Assembly (NCBI GenBank): GCA_016188705.1
Contig: JACPHH010000023.1
Span: forward strand, 25,961-83,038
Origin: Candidatus Peregrinibacteria bacterium
GTDB lineage: Bacteria > Patescibacteriota > Gracilibacteria > UBA1369 > JACRIC01
Direction: 5' to 3'
Length of the DNA: 57,078 nt
The number at the start of each line of letters is the position of its first letter. Within the stretch, counting starts at the first letter, position 1. Shown in pieces: positions 1 to 8,532 of this stretch. Below the pieces are notes generated by a model. The model worked only from the letters and a program-made list of their open reading frames with translations, was not told the DNA's origin and did not search any database. Both the position numbers and the translations under genes were made by a program.

Positions 1-1032
1 TCAGGAGACGCGCTCGATATTTTTGGATACGCGTCTATTCCTTTCAAAAATTCCTGCCAAATTAATGATCTCTATTCCATTGATACGATCGTCAGTAATG
101 CGAAAAATGCCCTTATGACAGCCTATTCGACCTGCGACGATACTAAAATTTCCGCTGCCAAAGATCGCTACTATGAACTCAAATTTGAAGAAGCGTATTT
201 GCGCCAATTTGTCGAATGCACAGACAAAGGTCAATGTTTTTTTGCCGCAGGAGATTCTCTGGAACTTACGGATAAAAATGTTTTACGTGAAAATCTCTCT
301 GAGGAATTCGTGACAAAAAAGCAGTGGTTTTCACCCGCGACATTTGAAAAAATTTTTACCGCCACGGAAAGCAAGTATAACAATCGCTTTAAAATCTATA
401 CCGAATGCCAGAATGACCAAAGAAAGCAGCTGGGATCAAAATTTAAAGAACTTTGGAACAATTTGAAGTCTATTTTTAGCCAAAATCCTCTCACGACTCT
501 CAAATCATTTGCGGGCAATGAAATTCAGAGGCAAGAAGAAAAACGAAGAAAACGCCATGAACAAGGAGTCGCGTCTTTCAGCGATATTGGGGAATTCGGC
601 ACAAATTTGTGGCAGAGTCCGCTTGACACCATGGGGTCCGCGGTGACGAAACGAATCGGGGTAAAAGTGAATGGAATTGAGCCCGTGAAAGGACTTCAGG
701 AAATTGCAGCGGGTTTGGGAACGCTTTTACCTGAAAATGAGCTTACTCCCGACGCTAAAAAGTTTTTACATATTCAGAATAAAGCGCCTACGTTCAAGGA
801 TGTTCAACAAGGTTTGAGCGAGGACGAGCAGCGCTTCTCGGAGGAATTTGAGGAAATCGAGATGCTTGAGGAATATAAAGCTCTTTATGGCGAAGGCCGG
901 AATGAAATGACGACATCATTGGTGGAAAAATTGGACGACGTTCGAGAAATTCTTTCTACGAGTCTTGATCCGCTTCAAAAAATTTCCGAGTGTAAGGCGC
1001 GCGTTGCCGAACGTCAATGCGTGAATAAATAA
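1..1032 (+). CDS. Unknown protein, C-terminal part (cut by window start)
   Basis: The frame is open from base 1 to a TAA at 1030-1032, so the true start lies upstream. I do not recognise the 343 visible residues. They are hydrophilic and charged, without membrane segments, and hold several spaced cysteines (around SCQI, TCDD, ECTD, GQCF, TECQ and near the C-terminus SEC and RQC), which hints at an exported disulfide-bonded protein. The middle has a basic stretch (QRQEEKRRKRHEQ) and the C-terminal third is acidic and probably helical. A strong hairpin follows the stop directly. It might be a secreted partner of the VirB6-like cluster at 13-22 kb, but that is a guess. Confidence 0.75.
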   Translation, partial: SGDALDIFGYASIPFKNSCQINDLYSIDTIVSNAKNALMTAYSTCDDTKISAAKDRYYELKFEEAYLRQFVECTDKGQCFFAAGDSLELTDKNVLRENLSEEFVTKKQWFSPATFEKIFTATESKYNNRFKIYTECQNDQRKQLGSKFKELWNNLKSIFSQNPLTTLKSFAGNEIQRQEEKRRKRHEQGVASFSDIGEFGTNLWQSPLDTMGSAVTKRIGVKVNGIEPVKGLQEIAAGLGTLLPENELTPDAKKFLHIQNKAPTFKDVQQGLSEDEQRFSEEFEEIEMLEEYKALYGEGRNEMTTSLVEKLDDVREILSTSLDPLQKISECKARVAERQCVNK

Positions 1033-1096
1033 TAAGGAGGGGAAGCGTCCCGAGCTCCGCATGTAGCGGAGCGAGGGATTGCGTCCTCTCCTTATT
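1031..1096. terminator. Long imperfect hairpin, terminator or REP-like
   Basis: The outer arms AATAAGGAG and CTCCTTATT enclose an inner GC-rich stem GCTCCGC (1054-1060) / GCGGAGC (1066-1072) with loop ATGTA. It starts at the stop codon of the upstream gene and faces the end of the minus-strand zinc-ribbon gene, so it can serve both directions. There is no clear T-tract, so a REP-like role is also possible. Confidence 0.5.
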
Positions 1097-1162
1097 TCCA
1101 TACCTCATGTCATGCGGGTTTTACCCTTGTAATGAAACGTTTTCACACTTGAAATGAAGCGG

Positions 1163-1333
1163 TCAACGCAAAACAAATGACAAAATAGTACCTTTGTATT
1201 TTTCTTTCACGGCTTTTTTGAGGTTGGCGGACCCGATGGACCTCCACATTTCGCTATTTTCGATCTTGCAGTACGGACAGACTTCTCTCATGGAAGAAAT
1301 GGATTTACCGCAACGCAGACAATTGAAGATCAT
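1163..1333 (-). CDS. 56-aa zinc-ribbon protein
   Basis: An ATG at 1333 opens a 56-codon frame ending in TGA. The protein begins MIFNCLRCGKS and has two knuckles, CLRC and CPYC, spaced like a treble-clef/zinc-ribbon site (C5, C8, C19, C22), followed by a basic helix (NLKKAVKEKYK). Such tiny ribbons usually bind nucleic acid or another protein. The gene sits 14 bases after the excisionase-like gene on the same strand and is probably co-transcribed. The regular Cys spacing argues for a real gene. Function is not known. Confidence 0.6.
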   Translation of the reverse strand: MIFNCLRCGKSISSMREVCPYCKIENSEMWRSIGSANLKKAVKEKYKGTILSFVLR

Positions 1334-1347
1334 ATATAGAAAATTGA

Positions 1348-1521
1348 TTAGATTGTTGATTGACTTTCAAGAAAATCATCGATGTCGATTTCCCGAACTC
1401 TATAGACCCTTCCTATTTTTATCGCTTTGAGTTTGCCTTCTCGTATGTACTTCAGGACCGTGAATTGATGGATCTGAAGCAAACTGGCAACGTCTTGCGA
1501 AGTCAAAATTTTACCGTTCAT
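1348..1521 (-). CDS. Excisionase/MerR-type helix-turn-helix protein, 57 aa
   Basis: The ATG at 1521 gives a complete one-domain winged-helix protein of the HTH_17/excisionase type: ILTSQDVASLLQIH (turn helix), TVLKYIREGKLKAIKIGR (recognition helix and wing) and YRVREIDIDDFLES, the usual end of this family. Members bind DNA as small regulators, Xis-like directionality factors, or partners of methylases and integrases. No integrase is next to it. The adjacent zinc ribbon is likely expressed with it. Upstream lies the AT-rich gap, where its promoter should be. Confidence 0.75.
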   Translation of the reverse strand: MNGKILTSQDVASLLQIHQFTVLKYIREGKLKAIKIGRVYRVREIDIDDFLESQSTI

Positions 1522-1539
1522 TCGAATAAAATTACATCG

Positions 1540-1870
1540 TAGGCTCTTTTAGGATAGGGGGTCCTTTAAGATGCTGAATTTCAGGATACTAAATTTTACA
1601 TAACTTTACAATGTTTAATTATTTTTTTTATAATTTTTTATTGCTTAATGTATTTATACTAAAAATTATAATATTTTTCAATATTTTTGACAAGTTAATC
1701 ATACTTTTTTATTTTTTTATCTATTTTTCTTAATTTTAATATATTTTATTATTTTTTATTTTAATTAGTTAATTTTATTAAAGTTTATTTAATATTTATT
1801 TTATTTATTTATATTCTATTAAACTAGCAGTTACAATCTATAATAACTGCCCACTGTTTTTTTTTAAAAA
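1540..1870. other. Extremely AT-rich intergenic stretch
   Basis: About 300 bases composed almost wholly of A and T (long T and A runs, ATTTATT motifs) between the divergent HTH gene and the 80-aa gene. I see no ORF and no tRNA. The end (about 1846-1870, ACTGCCCACTGTTTT) matches one edge of family C. It must contain the promoters of both flanking genes; a TTGACA occurs at 1687-1692 but lacks a good -10. Confidence 0.6.
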
Positions 1871-1902
1871 TTTTTTTAGAAACAAAACTCACCGAAGATT
1901 CC

Positions 1903-2145
1903 ATGATTGAAATAAAGCTTATTGGTAAAAAAATTGTTGTAAAAAAATTAACACAAAAGCCACATGATGATTTGGAACGACTTGTTTCGAAAATTCATAA
2001 AAATAATCTTCATCCTGAAGCGGATCAAATAAAAAGCCTTGATTACCGCCAAAGGAAAATAGCATTTATTGAAAGAGTGTCTGCCTTGGTTCTACAAGAA
2101 ACACTCAAAAAAATTCAACTTCTCATCACTTATAAAGAAAAATAG
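1903..2145 (+). CDS. Small unknown protein, 80 aa
   Basis: The ATG at 1903 opens an 80-codon frame ending in TAG, seven bases before the convergent end of uvrA. The product is basic and predicted helical (KKLTQKPHDDLERLVSKIHKN, then SLDYRQRKIAFIERVSALVL). I do not recognise a family. Typical low-GC codon use and snug fit against uvrA favour a real gene, but no motif supports a function. Confidence 0.5.
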   Translation: MIEIKLIGKKIVVKKLTQKPHDDLERLVSKIHKNNLHPEADQIKSLDYRQRKIAFIERVSALVLQETLKKIQLLITYKEK

Positions 2146-2152
2146 ATTTTCG

Positions 2153-5044
2153 TTATACTTTAAAAAGTTTTTTCAACCATTGGCCGGTGTAGGATTTTTT
2201 GTTCTGGGCGACCTCTTCGGGAGTACCGGTCGCGACAACTTCGCCTCCAGCATCTCCGCCGTCAGGCCCCAAGTCCACAATATAATCCACGGATTTAATC
2301 ACATCGAGATTATGTTCGATCGTCAGCACGGTATTCCCCATTTCCACCAAGCGCTTCAGTACGTCCAAAAGCCTTCTTACATCGTCAAAATGAAGACCCG
2401 TTGTTGGCTCATCAAGGACATAAAAAGTCTTTCCCGTTGATCTTCTTGAAAGTTCCGTGGCAAGTTTAATTCTTTGCGCTTCGCCACCAGAAAGCGTCGT
2501 CGCAGGCTGACCAAGGTGAATATAGCCGAGTCCCACATCGCTGAGTGTCGACATTTTCGTTTTTACCGAAGGAATATTGGTAAAAAATTCCAGCGCCTCA
2601 TCCACCGTCATTTCCAGAACATCCGCAATCGTTTTGCCGCGATAGGTGATTTCCAACGCTTCCTGATTGTATCTTTTTCCCTTACAAACTTCACAGGTAA
2701 CGTAAATATCCGGTAAAAAATGCATTTCAATGCGTTTTACCCCGTCTCCTCCACATTCCTCGCAGCGACCTCCTTTGACATTAAAACTAAATCTTCCGGA
2801 CTTGTACCCCCGAAGTTTCGCCTCCGATGTCGAAGCAAAAAGCTCTCTGATGTCATTAAATACACCGGTATAGGTAGCAGGATTCGACCTCGGCGTTCTT
2901 CCAATCGGCTCCTGATCAATATTGATAATTTTATCCAGATGCTCAAACCCGCGGATTTCATCATGGGTTCCACTCACGGTTCGGGCTTTATTGAGTTTCG
3001 CGGACAAAACTTGGACGAGAATATCATTAATCAACGTCGACTTCCCGGAACCTGAAACTCCCGTAATCCCGATAAATATCCCGAGCGGCAGTCGAACATT
3101 GATATTTTTCAGATTATGCTCCTTCGCGCCTATGATTTCCAAAAATTTTCCATTTCCCTTTCTCCGTTTTGTCGGTAGAGGAATAAATTTTTTTCCAGAA
3201 AGATACTGGCCGGTAATGGATGTTTCATTGTCCATTATTTGCTTCGGAGTACCCGCCGCAACGACTTTACCACCGTGTTTTCCCGCTCCTGGTCCGATAT
3301 CCAAAATATAATCCGATGCCAGCATAGTGTCGATATCGTGCTCCACGACAATAACGGTATTTCCAATGTCCCTGAGCGAAATAAGAGTCTGGATGAGTTT
3401 CGCATTGTCGTTTTGATGAAGGCCAATGGATGGCTCGTCCAAAACATAGAGAACGCCCATGAGTTTTGAACCGATTTGAGTGGCCAGACGAATTCGCTGC
3501 GCCTCGCCGCCGGAAAGCGTATTCGCCGCGCGATCAAGCGTCAAGTAGGCAAGTCCGACATCCGAGAGAAAATTCAAGCGGTTTTTTATTTCTTTGAGAA
3601 TCGGCGCCGCGATGGTTTTTTCCATTTCAGAAAGGTCGAGTTTATTGATGGCGTTTTGAATTTTTACAACAGAAAATTCCGTAATATCGATAATGGAATA
3701 CTTATTTATATTGATAGCGAGTATTTCCGGTTTAAGACGTTTTCCTTTACATACAGGACACTTCAAACTCCTCATAAATCCTTCAATTTTTCTTCGCGTA
3801 TAATCCGAGTCGGTTTCGTGGTATCGGCGTTCAAGATTCGGAATAATTCCTTCAAAAGTCACGGCGTATCTTCCAGTCACTTCCGGATCATCAATGCCTC
3901 CAAAACTCACGTTGTATTTTTCGTCGCCGGTGCCGTACAGTAAAATGTCGATCACCTCTTTTGGCATGTCCTTCACTGGCTTATCAACGGAAAAATGATG
4001 CTTTTTTGAAACCGCTTCGAGTATTCGATTATACCAGTTGAGATTGGATGTTGTTGATGACCATGGTGATACCGCGCCTTCGGAGAGCGTCAGTCTGGGA
4101 TTTTGAAAAACAAGATCAGGGTCTATTTCAAGCCGAGTTCCGAGACCATGACATGAAGGGCAGGCTCCGTGGGGGCTATTAAAGGAAAAACTGCGCGGAG
4201 AAATTTCAGGAAGGTTGATATTGCAATCCGGGCAAGTAAATCGTTCTGAAAAAAGCTGCTCGTCTTTCGTGTCGTTATCCACGATCATCACAAGTCCGTT
4301 TCCATGTTTCGCCGCGGTTTCAACAGAATCCGCGAGACGCGTTCGGTCGGGATTCGGCACATCCACGGTAAAACCTGAATTGAGCGTTTGAGTCAGAGGT
4401 TTTAAATTTTTTACAATAAGACGGTCGACCACGATTTCTACCGTATGCTTCTTATTTTCATCGAGTTCAGGAATTTCGAGTACGCTGTAGACTTCGCCAT
4501 CAACACGAGCTCGCACAAAACCGTCTTTTTTCATTTTTTCAAAAATTTTTCCATGAATTCCCTTTCTATCGCGAACCATGGGAGCAAGCACGAGAATTCG
4601 CTTTCCTTCAGTCATATCCGCTATGGTATTTATGATCTGACTCACGCTCTGTTTACGAATTTCCTTGAGGCAATTCGGACAGTGAGGGCGGCCGACTTTC
4701 GCGAAAAGAAGACGCAGATAGTCGTATATTTCCGTTACCGTGCCCACGGTTGACCTCGGATTTCTCGGCGCTGTTTTTTGATCAATGGAAATGGCAGGAG
4801 AGAGCCCTTCTATCGCCTCAACATCAGGTTTTTCCATGAGCTGAAGAAATTGTCTCGCGTACGTTGAAAGGCTTTCCACATAACGTCTTTGTCCTTCGGC
4901 ATAGATGGTGTCAAATGCTAAAGATGACTTTCCTGATCCAGAAAGACCGGTCATAACCGTAAGTTTGTCACGAGGTATTTCGACGGTGATATTTTTCAAA
5001 TTATGCATTTTCGCGCCGCGAACCACGATTTTATCTGTAGCCAT
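2153..5044 (-). CDS. uvrA: UvrABC excinuclease subunit A
   Basis: UvrA scans DNA for bulky damage as a dimer, loads UvrB and is an ABC-type ATPase. The protein has two ATPase halves: Walker [10 protein letters not shown] near residue 33 with the first zinc module (HCPNC and TCPDC/GACPSC), a signature [14 protein letters not shown] and Walker [12 protein letters not shown]; then GVSGSGKST, the second zinc finger (CEECGGDG...CEVCKGKRY), a second [12 protein letters not shown] and [13 protein letters not shown]. At 963 aa it has full length. An in-frame TTG exists upstream at 5077, but [11 protein letters not shown] at 5044 matches the family start. No uvrB or uvrC lies in this window. Confidence 0.97.
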   Translation of the reverse strand: MATDKIVVRGAKMHNLKNITVEIPRDKLTVMTGLSGSGKSSLAFDTIYAEGQRRYVESLSTYARQFLQLMEKPDVEAIEGLSPAISIDQKTAPRNPRSTVGTVTEIYDYLRLLFAKVGRPHCPNCLKEIRKQSVSQIINTIADMTEGKRILVLAPMVRDRKGIHGKIFEKMKKDGFVRARVDGEVYSVLEIPELDENKKHTVEIVVDRLIVKNLKPLTQTLNSGFTVDVPNPDRTRLADSVETAAKHGNGLVMIVDNDTKDEQLFSERFTCPDCNINLPEISPRSFSFNSPHGACPSCHGLGTRLEIDPDLVFQNPRLTLSEGAVSPWSSTTSNLNWYNRILEAVSKKHHFSVDKPVKDMPKEVIDILLYGTGDEKYNVSFGGIDDPEVTGRYAVTFEGIIPNLERRYHETDSDYTRRKIEGFMRSLKCPVCKGKRLKPEILAININKYSIIDITEFSVVKIQNAINKLDLSEMEKTIAAPILKEIKNRLNFLSDVGLAYLTLDRAANTLSGGEAQRIRLATQIGSKLMGVLYVLDEPSIGLHQNDNAKLIQTLISLRDIGNTVIVVEHDIDTMLASDYILDIGPGAGKHGGKVVAAGTPKQIMDNETSITGQYLSGKKFIPLPTKRRKGNGKFLEIIGAKEHNLKNINVRLPLGIFIGITGVSGSGKSTLINDILVQVLSAKLNKARTVSGTHDEIRGFEHLDKIINIDQEPIGRTPRSNPATYTGVFNDIRELFASTSEAKLRGYKSGRFSFNVKGGRCEECGGDGVKRIEMHFLPDIYVTCEVCKGKRYNQEALEITYRGKTIADVLEMTVDEALEFFTNIPSVKTKMSTLSDVGLGYIHLGQPATTLSGGEAQRIKLATELSRRSTGKTFYVLDEPTTGLHFDDVRRLLDVLKRLVEMGNTVLTIEHNLDVIKSVDYIVDLGPDGGDAGGEVVATGTPEEVAQNKKSYTGQWLKKLFKV

Positions 5045-5077
5045 ACGTAAAAAAATATTTTTAGGAATTATTTGCAA

Positions 5078-5241
5078 AACCTGGTTTTTCTACAAAATTT
5101 ACAGTAGAAAAAAGGGTTTGTAGAGTTTTGATAGCTCATTAACGCTAGCACATTTTCTGACGCTATTCAAGTCGCGCAGATGAAAAAATTCGGCTGCAAA
5201 CCCTTTACTCGGGGCACCGAAATTCGTCGCGAATCAAAATT
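5078..5241. repeat. Degenerate family B repeat between uvrA and prsW
   Basis: This gap holds CTACAAAATTTACAGTAG and, further on, AATTCGGCTGCAAA and CCGAAATTCGTCGC, segments that recur in the family B element at 22315-22530. Clean terminal repeats are not visible, so this is a decayed or partial copy. Confidence 0.45.
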
Positions 5242-6099
5242 TCATAATCTCTTCGACACTAAACGACAGTAACGTTTATGATTTTCTTTCTTGTCGAAAA
5301 GATAGGACAAAGTAATAAAACCAATAAACAGGTAAGGCACGATCATAACCGTCCATCCCATTTCCAAAATAATATTAAAAAACGCGTGCATGGTGACGGC
5401 CATAAGAAGACCTTCCAGCACTTTTTATTCATAAAAAAGAGTTGGAAGCCTAAAATGAGAAATGCGATGCAGGACGCGCAGCAAAATGAAACGTTTTTTT
5501 CTAATTTCTTCCTGGAAAATCGGATTGCAGAAATAAGCCATTCCGTAGTAATAACCGTAAATTCCTGAAAAAAGAATATGAGCAAAAGTCGAAAAAATAG
5601 ACCGAAATACGACGGAAATAATGAAACTTTCCGTACCCTGCGTGTCCCAAATGTTTGTAAAATAGAGAATATTTTCGATGTAAGCGAAGCCGAGCGCCGC
5701 GATAATACTGTATTCGATGGCATCATCAATGGTTTGAAATCTGCCACGATCCACGATCCGAACCACGAGATTTTTAAGGTATTCTTCAAAAATTCCCACC
5801 AACATGAAGCTTAATGTAACGCTCAACGGCAATGTCACGAATTTCAGATCAATGATATTCGTTGAAAATGTCGTATTGATATACCGAAAAGCATCAAGGT
5901 TTGGAAAATATTCCCACGATTTTTTGTAGAGCAAAATTGGAATCACCGCGATCATGCCGCCAAGGAACGTAATAAATGTCCACTTTCTCGATTCCGGATT
6001 TTTTTGATAAAAAATATAGCCCCAGACCATCACAGGAATCATGGCCGCAAAAATCGAAATAATGAGCTTGAGTATTTCGCTTATTTGATTCTGGGGCAT
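5242..6099 (-). pseudogene. PrsW-type intramembrane protease, interrupted by in-frame TAA
   Basis: PrsW proteases are polytopic membrane enzymes that cleave membrane anti-sigma factors or similar substrates. The part before the stop has several hydrophobic helices and the family motifs FEEYLKN, FAYIENILYF and FAHILFSGIYGYYYG. A TAA at 5425-5427 follows TLFYE. The same frame then continues without a gap as KVLEGLLMAVTMHAFFNI and a last membrane helix to TGA at 5242-5244. That restores the usual length (about 286 aa) and the C-terminal His motif. So this is one gene with a single nonsense codon rather than a short protein. The ATG at 6099 is preferred over a GTG at 6132. A sequencing error or readthrough cannot be excluded. 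Confidence 0.8.
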
Positions 6100-6158
6100 G
6101 AGAGCAATATGAAAACAAAAATTATATCTCACTCTTTATATCATGTCGGACAAATAAA

Positions 6159-6180
6159 GGAAACCCTGATAACAAATGCT
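6159..6180. repeat. Single family B end between recF and prsW
   Basis: GGAAACCCTGATAACAAATG directly follows the recF stop codon (minus strand) and nearly matches the terminal repeat of the full family B element at 54763. No partner end is seen nearby. Confidence 0.5.
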
Positions 6181-7488
6181 TCACCATTTTTTTATAGTGC
6201 TATCCTCTATTCGGAAGGCTTGAATTTTTCCATTTTTTCTCATTTCTTCAGGAAAATGCGTTGCGGTCACAATGGTTTGATATGATTGCATGCTTTCGAG
6301 CAATCTTTTTTGCCGCTCCGAGTCGAGTTCTGAAAAAACATCATCGAGCAAAAAAATCGGTTTTTCACCTGAAATTTCTTCAATACATTTCAATTCCGCC
6401 ATTTTTAATGCCAGTATCGCTGTACGACATTCTCCGCGCGAGCCAACTTTTTCCAAAGGTTTTTCATTCATATAAAAATGAAGATCGTCCTGATGCGGTC
6501 CGAATGTTGTTTTTTTAAGCGTTAAATCTCTTTGAAATCTCTTCTCAAGTTCTTCAAGATAGCGTTGTATCATTGTTTCTTTCCGCGTTTCATCTTCTAA
6601 AAAAAATGTGAAGCTTTTTTTCTGCGTCTGAATGCTTTTGCCATCAGTTCCACATGAAATATTTGGAAACGCGCGTGGAATATTCCGAGACGCGTTTGAA
6701 CTTTTATGTTCTTCGCGCCAAATACTCGACAGCTCATTGGAATAGCGGATTACTAACTGCACGGATGATCCTGAAATACTTTGGTACATTTCCGAAAGAC
6801 GCAATGCCAAATTTTGTACGCATTGTAGACGTTTAATGATTATGCTCGCCCCTGTTTCGGCAAGAAGCGAATTCCAAAATGCCAGTTCTTTCGCTTGAGC
6901 TTTTCGCCCATGAATGCGTTTCAACAGAATATTTCTTGATTTCAATGCCTTTTGATATCGAAGTAAATCCTGAAGATAGTTTTTATCTGTTTGACAGAGC
7001 ATCATGTTGAGAAATTTTCGTCGCGCAACGGGTCCCAAAAACAGCAAGTTCATCGTTTCTGGCGAAAAAAGAACCGCGTGCACTTGTCCGACATATTGCT
7101 GAAGCGTTTTGAAAGTTCCATTTGATTTAAGGGCTTTTTCGACTTTTGGTTTTTTCTGAAAAAAAATTTCGTATTCCGTAGAAACAGCACCATCCTTCAC
7201 TTCATTCAGCGGCGTAGAACTCTGGTTCATTTTAGGAGCCTCTGAAAAACATCTTTTATGAAATTTTCCTTGAACACGATAATATTCCTTGTCAAAATGC
7301 ACGAGGTCGCGATGGTTTCGAGTACGAAAAGATCTCGGCAGCGCGAGAAGCGCGATACTCTCCAAAAGATTGGTTTTTCCTTGGGCATTTTTCCCCACAA
7401 AAATCGTGAGGTCATTGGAAGCGAAGAATTGGAGTTCGCACGAAATATACGATCGAAAATTTTCGAGAATGAGTGACTGGAGACGCAT
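6181..7488 (-). CDS. recF: DNA repair and recombination ATPase RecF
   Basis: RecF is an SMC-like ATPase that helps load RecA at gaps. Visible are the start MRLQSLILENFRSY, Walker A VGKNAQGKT (about residues 31-39), the segment VLFSPETMNLLFLGP followed by RRKFLN, the signature VGSRGECRTAILALKMAEL and Walker B PIFLLDDVFSELD. The ATG at 7488 matches the family start; upstream in-frame residues are not conserved. At 435 aa it is longer than usual. An extra segment of about 25 residues after YYRVQGKF includes HKRCFSEAPK, encoded by a family B repeat end (7235-7265). The neighbours are prsW and repeats, not dnaA/dnaN, so it is away from its classic context. Confidence 0.95.
   Translation of the reverse strand: MRLQSLILENFRSYISCELQFFASNDLTIFVGKNAQGKTNLLESIALLALPRSFRTRNHRDLVHFDKEYYRVQGKFHKRCFSEAPKMNQSSTPLNEVKDGAVSTEYEIFFQKKPKVEKALKSNGTFKTLQQYVGQVHAVLFSPETMNLLFLGPVARRKFLNMMLCQTDKNYLQDLLRYQKALKSRNILLKRIHGRKAQAKELAFWNSLLAETGASIIIKRLQCVQNLALRLSEMYQSISGSSVQLVIRYSNELSSIWREEHKSSNASRNIPRAFPNISCGTDGKSIQTQKKSFTFFLEDETRKETMIQRYLEELEKRFQRDLTLKKTTFGPHQDDLHFYMNEKPLEKVGSRGECRTAILALKMAELKCIEEISGEKPIFLLDDVFSELDSERQKRLLESMQSYQTIVTATHFPEEMRKNGKIQAFRIEDSTIKKW
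7235..7265. repeat. Family B end inside recF coding sequence
   Basis: GGAGCCTCTGAAAAACATCT is the same end found in intergenic copies (for example 28081 and 7617). On the minus strand it is translated in frame as part of the recF insertion. Confidence 0.55.
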
Positions 7489-7613
7489 GAAGCCATTGTA
7501 TGATGGTACAAAATATCTGTCTACGCTTTTTATACATAGCGTCATAAATATTTGACCATCGTAATTGGAAACACTAAACGATATATGTTCGATAATTTAA
7601 GACGTTATGTTTA

Positions 7614-7770
7614 GGTAACCTCTGAAAAACGTACCATCTACTGCAATTTTACATGAAAGGACCTCTGAACAATTTGGAGCCAAAAATTTAAAATTGCAGT
7701 AGAAATGGGGTTTTGTCTGAGTTCCTGTTGTCCCCGCCCTCTTTTTCAAAAAAAACGGTGGGCAGTTATC
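7614..7770. repeat. Composite of family B and family C repeats
   Basis: It begins GTAACCTCTGAAAAACGT, continues with ACCATCTACTGCAATTTTAC, then a second edge GGACCTCTGAACAATTTGG. The inverse AAATTGCAGTAGAAATGGGG follows, and then a family C half, GTCCCCGCCCTC ... AACGGTGGGCAG. No gene is supported here; frames across it are repeat translations. Confidence 0.65.
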
Positions 7771-7790
7771 GTTGGATATGTCTCTTGAAG

Positions 7791-8141
7791 TCAAAACTTC
7801 GCAAGGATTTCGGAAATAACCTGATTAAAATGATATTGAAGTTCGTTGTCCGTCAATGTGTCAATATCTGATTTTGCGTATATACAGAGAGGAACAAGGA
7901 CGTTTTTTTTCATATAAAGATAGAGATAGCAACGGAAACCGCCGCTTTTCCCCTTACTTATGTCGTTGCTTCGTATTCGTATTTTATATATCGATCGGCC
8001 AATGGAAATTGAACGATTTATATCAAAAAAATCCATTTCTTTTAAAAAATCTTCTTTTACGTGAAAATATTTTTTTTTCAGTTTTTTTAATTGTCTCTTA
8101 AAATGTTCTGTAAAAAATATTTTCACAATTTTTTTTATCAA
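7791..8141 (-). CDS. RelE-family toxin (mRNA interferase type)
   Basis: The 116-aa protein has the RelE/ParE fold signature: an N-terminal amphipathic helix (FKRQLKKLKKKYF), the core strand IYKIRIRSND, the hallmark KGKSGGFRCYLYLY and the ending PLCIYAKSDIDTLTDNEL. RelE-type toxins cleave mRNA on the ribosome and are neutralised by the partner encoded just upstream. The start is probably TTG at 8141, with GGAAG a few bases before it; the gap to the antitoxin stop is seven bases. This KSGGFR subgroup is often annotated as RelE or HigB-like. Activity is inferred. Confidence 0.8.
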   Translation of the reverse strand: MIKKIVKIFFTEHFKRQLKKLKKKYFHVKEDFLKEMDFFDINRSISIGRSIYKIRIRSNDISKGKSGGFRCYLYLYMKKNVLVPLCIYAKSDIDTLTDNELQYHFNQVISEILAKF

Positions 8142-8148
8142 TGGCTTC

Positions 8149-8379
8149 CTATATATCTTTCAGTTGCTCTTTGACCGAGAGCAAGTTTTCCGTATCTATT
8201 CGATCGAGAAGTTTGTCAAGAATTTGGATGGATTGATCTATGGAATTTTTTTTTGTAAGAAAATAATATTTAATGAGAAAAGTAATGGTGGAGGTTCGAT
8301 TGCCTAGCCCTTCGTCTTCTTGTATAATATCGAGTTCTTTTGGAATTTTATCGCTTACCTTGAGAATTATAGAGGGCAT
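8149..8379 (-). CDS. Antitoxin partner of the RelE-type toxin
   Basis: A 76-aa protein starting MPSIILKVSDKIPKELD, followed by GNRTSTITFLIKYYF, which looks like a short ribbon-helix-helix DNA-binding domain (strand, then two helices), and a C-terminal acidic helix that would wrap the toxin. It precedes the toxin in one operon, the usual antitoxin-first order. An in-frame ATG at 8400 would add seven residues, but it would lie only about five bases from the predicted transcription start. I prefer 8379; the choice is uncertain. Confidence 0.7.
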   Translation of the reverse strand: MPSIILKVSDKIPKELDIIQEDEGLGNRTSTITFLIKYYFLTKKNSIDQSIQILDKLLDRIDTENLLSVKEQLKDI

Positions 8380-8411
8380 AGCGTAGGGTGAAAATATCAT
8401 AAATCATAAAA

Positions 8412-8440
8412 ATTATATAAAAATTATATAAAAAAGTCAA
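8412..8440 (-). promoter_or_regulatory. Predicted sigma70-type promoter of the RelE TA operon
   Basis: Reading the minus strand, TTGACT (8440-8435) and TATAAT (8417-8412) are separated by exactly 17 bases. The predicted start of transcription near 8405 lies just before the antitoxin. Confidence 0.6.
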
Positions 8441-8462
8441 TATGGAAATTCTAATATATAAT

Positions 8463-8490
8463 TTGACAAAAATTATTATTATGATATATT
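8463..8490 (+). promoter_or_regulatory. Predicted promoter of the 326-aa unknown gene
   Basis: TTGACA at 8463-8468 and TATATT at 8485-8490 with a 16-base spacer, about 40 bases before the ATG at 8533. It stands back to back with the TA promoter, so bound antitoxin could affect both. Confidence 0.55.
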
Positions 8491-8532
8491 GAATTCTCCT
8501 GAGCTCATTTATTTTGTATTTTACTCCCAAAG

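Noticed and set aside
1540-1870. Replication origin in the AT-rich gap
   Set aside because: No DnaA-box cluster that I can recognise and no dnaA or dnaN nearby; recF at 6181 is not in the classic origin order.
5425-5427. TAA reassigned to an amino acid
   Set aside because: Many genes in the window end in TAA normally, so a general reassignment is ruled out; a single nonsense codon is the simpler reading.
7597-7794. 65-aa minus-strand frame next to the RelE toxin
   Set aside because: Translation of the composite B/C repeat.
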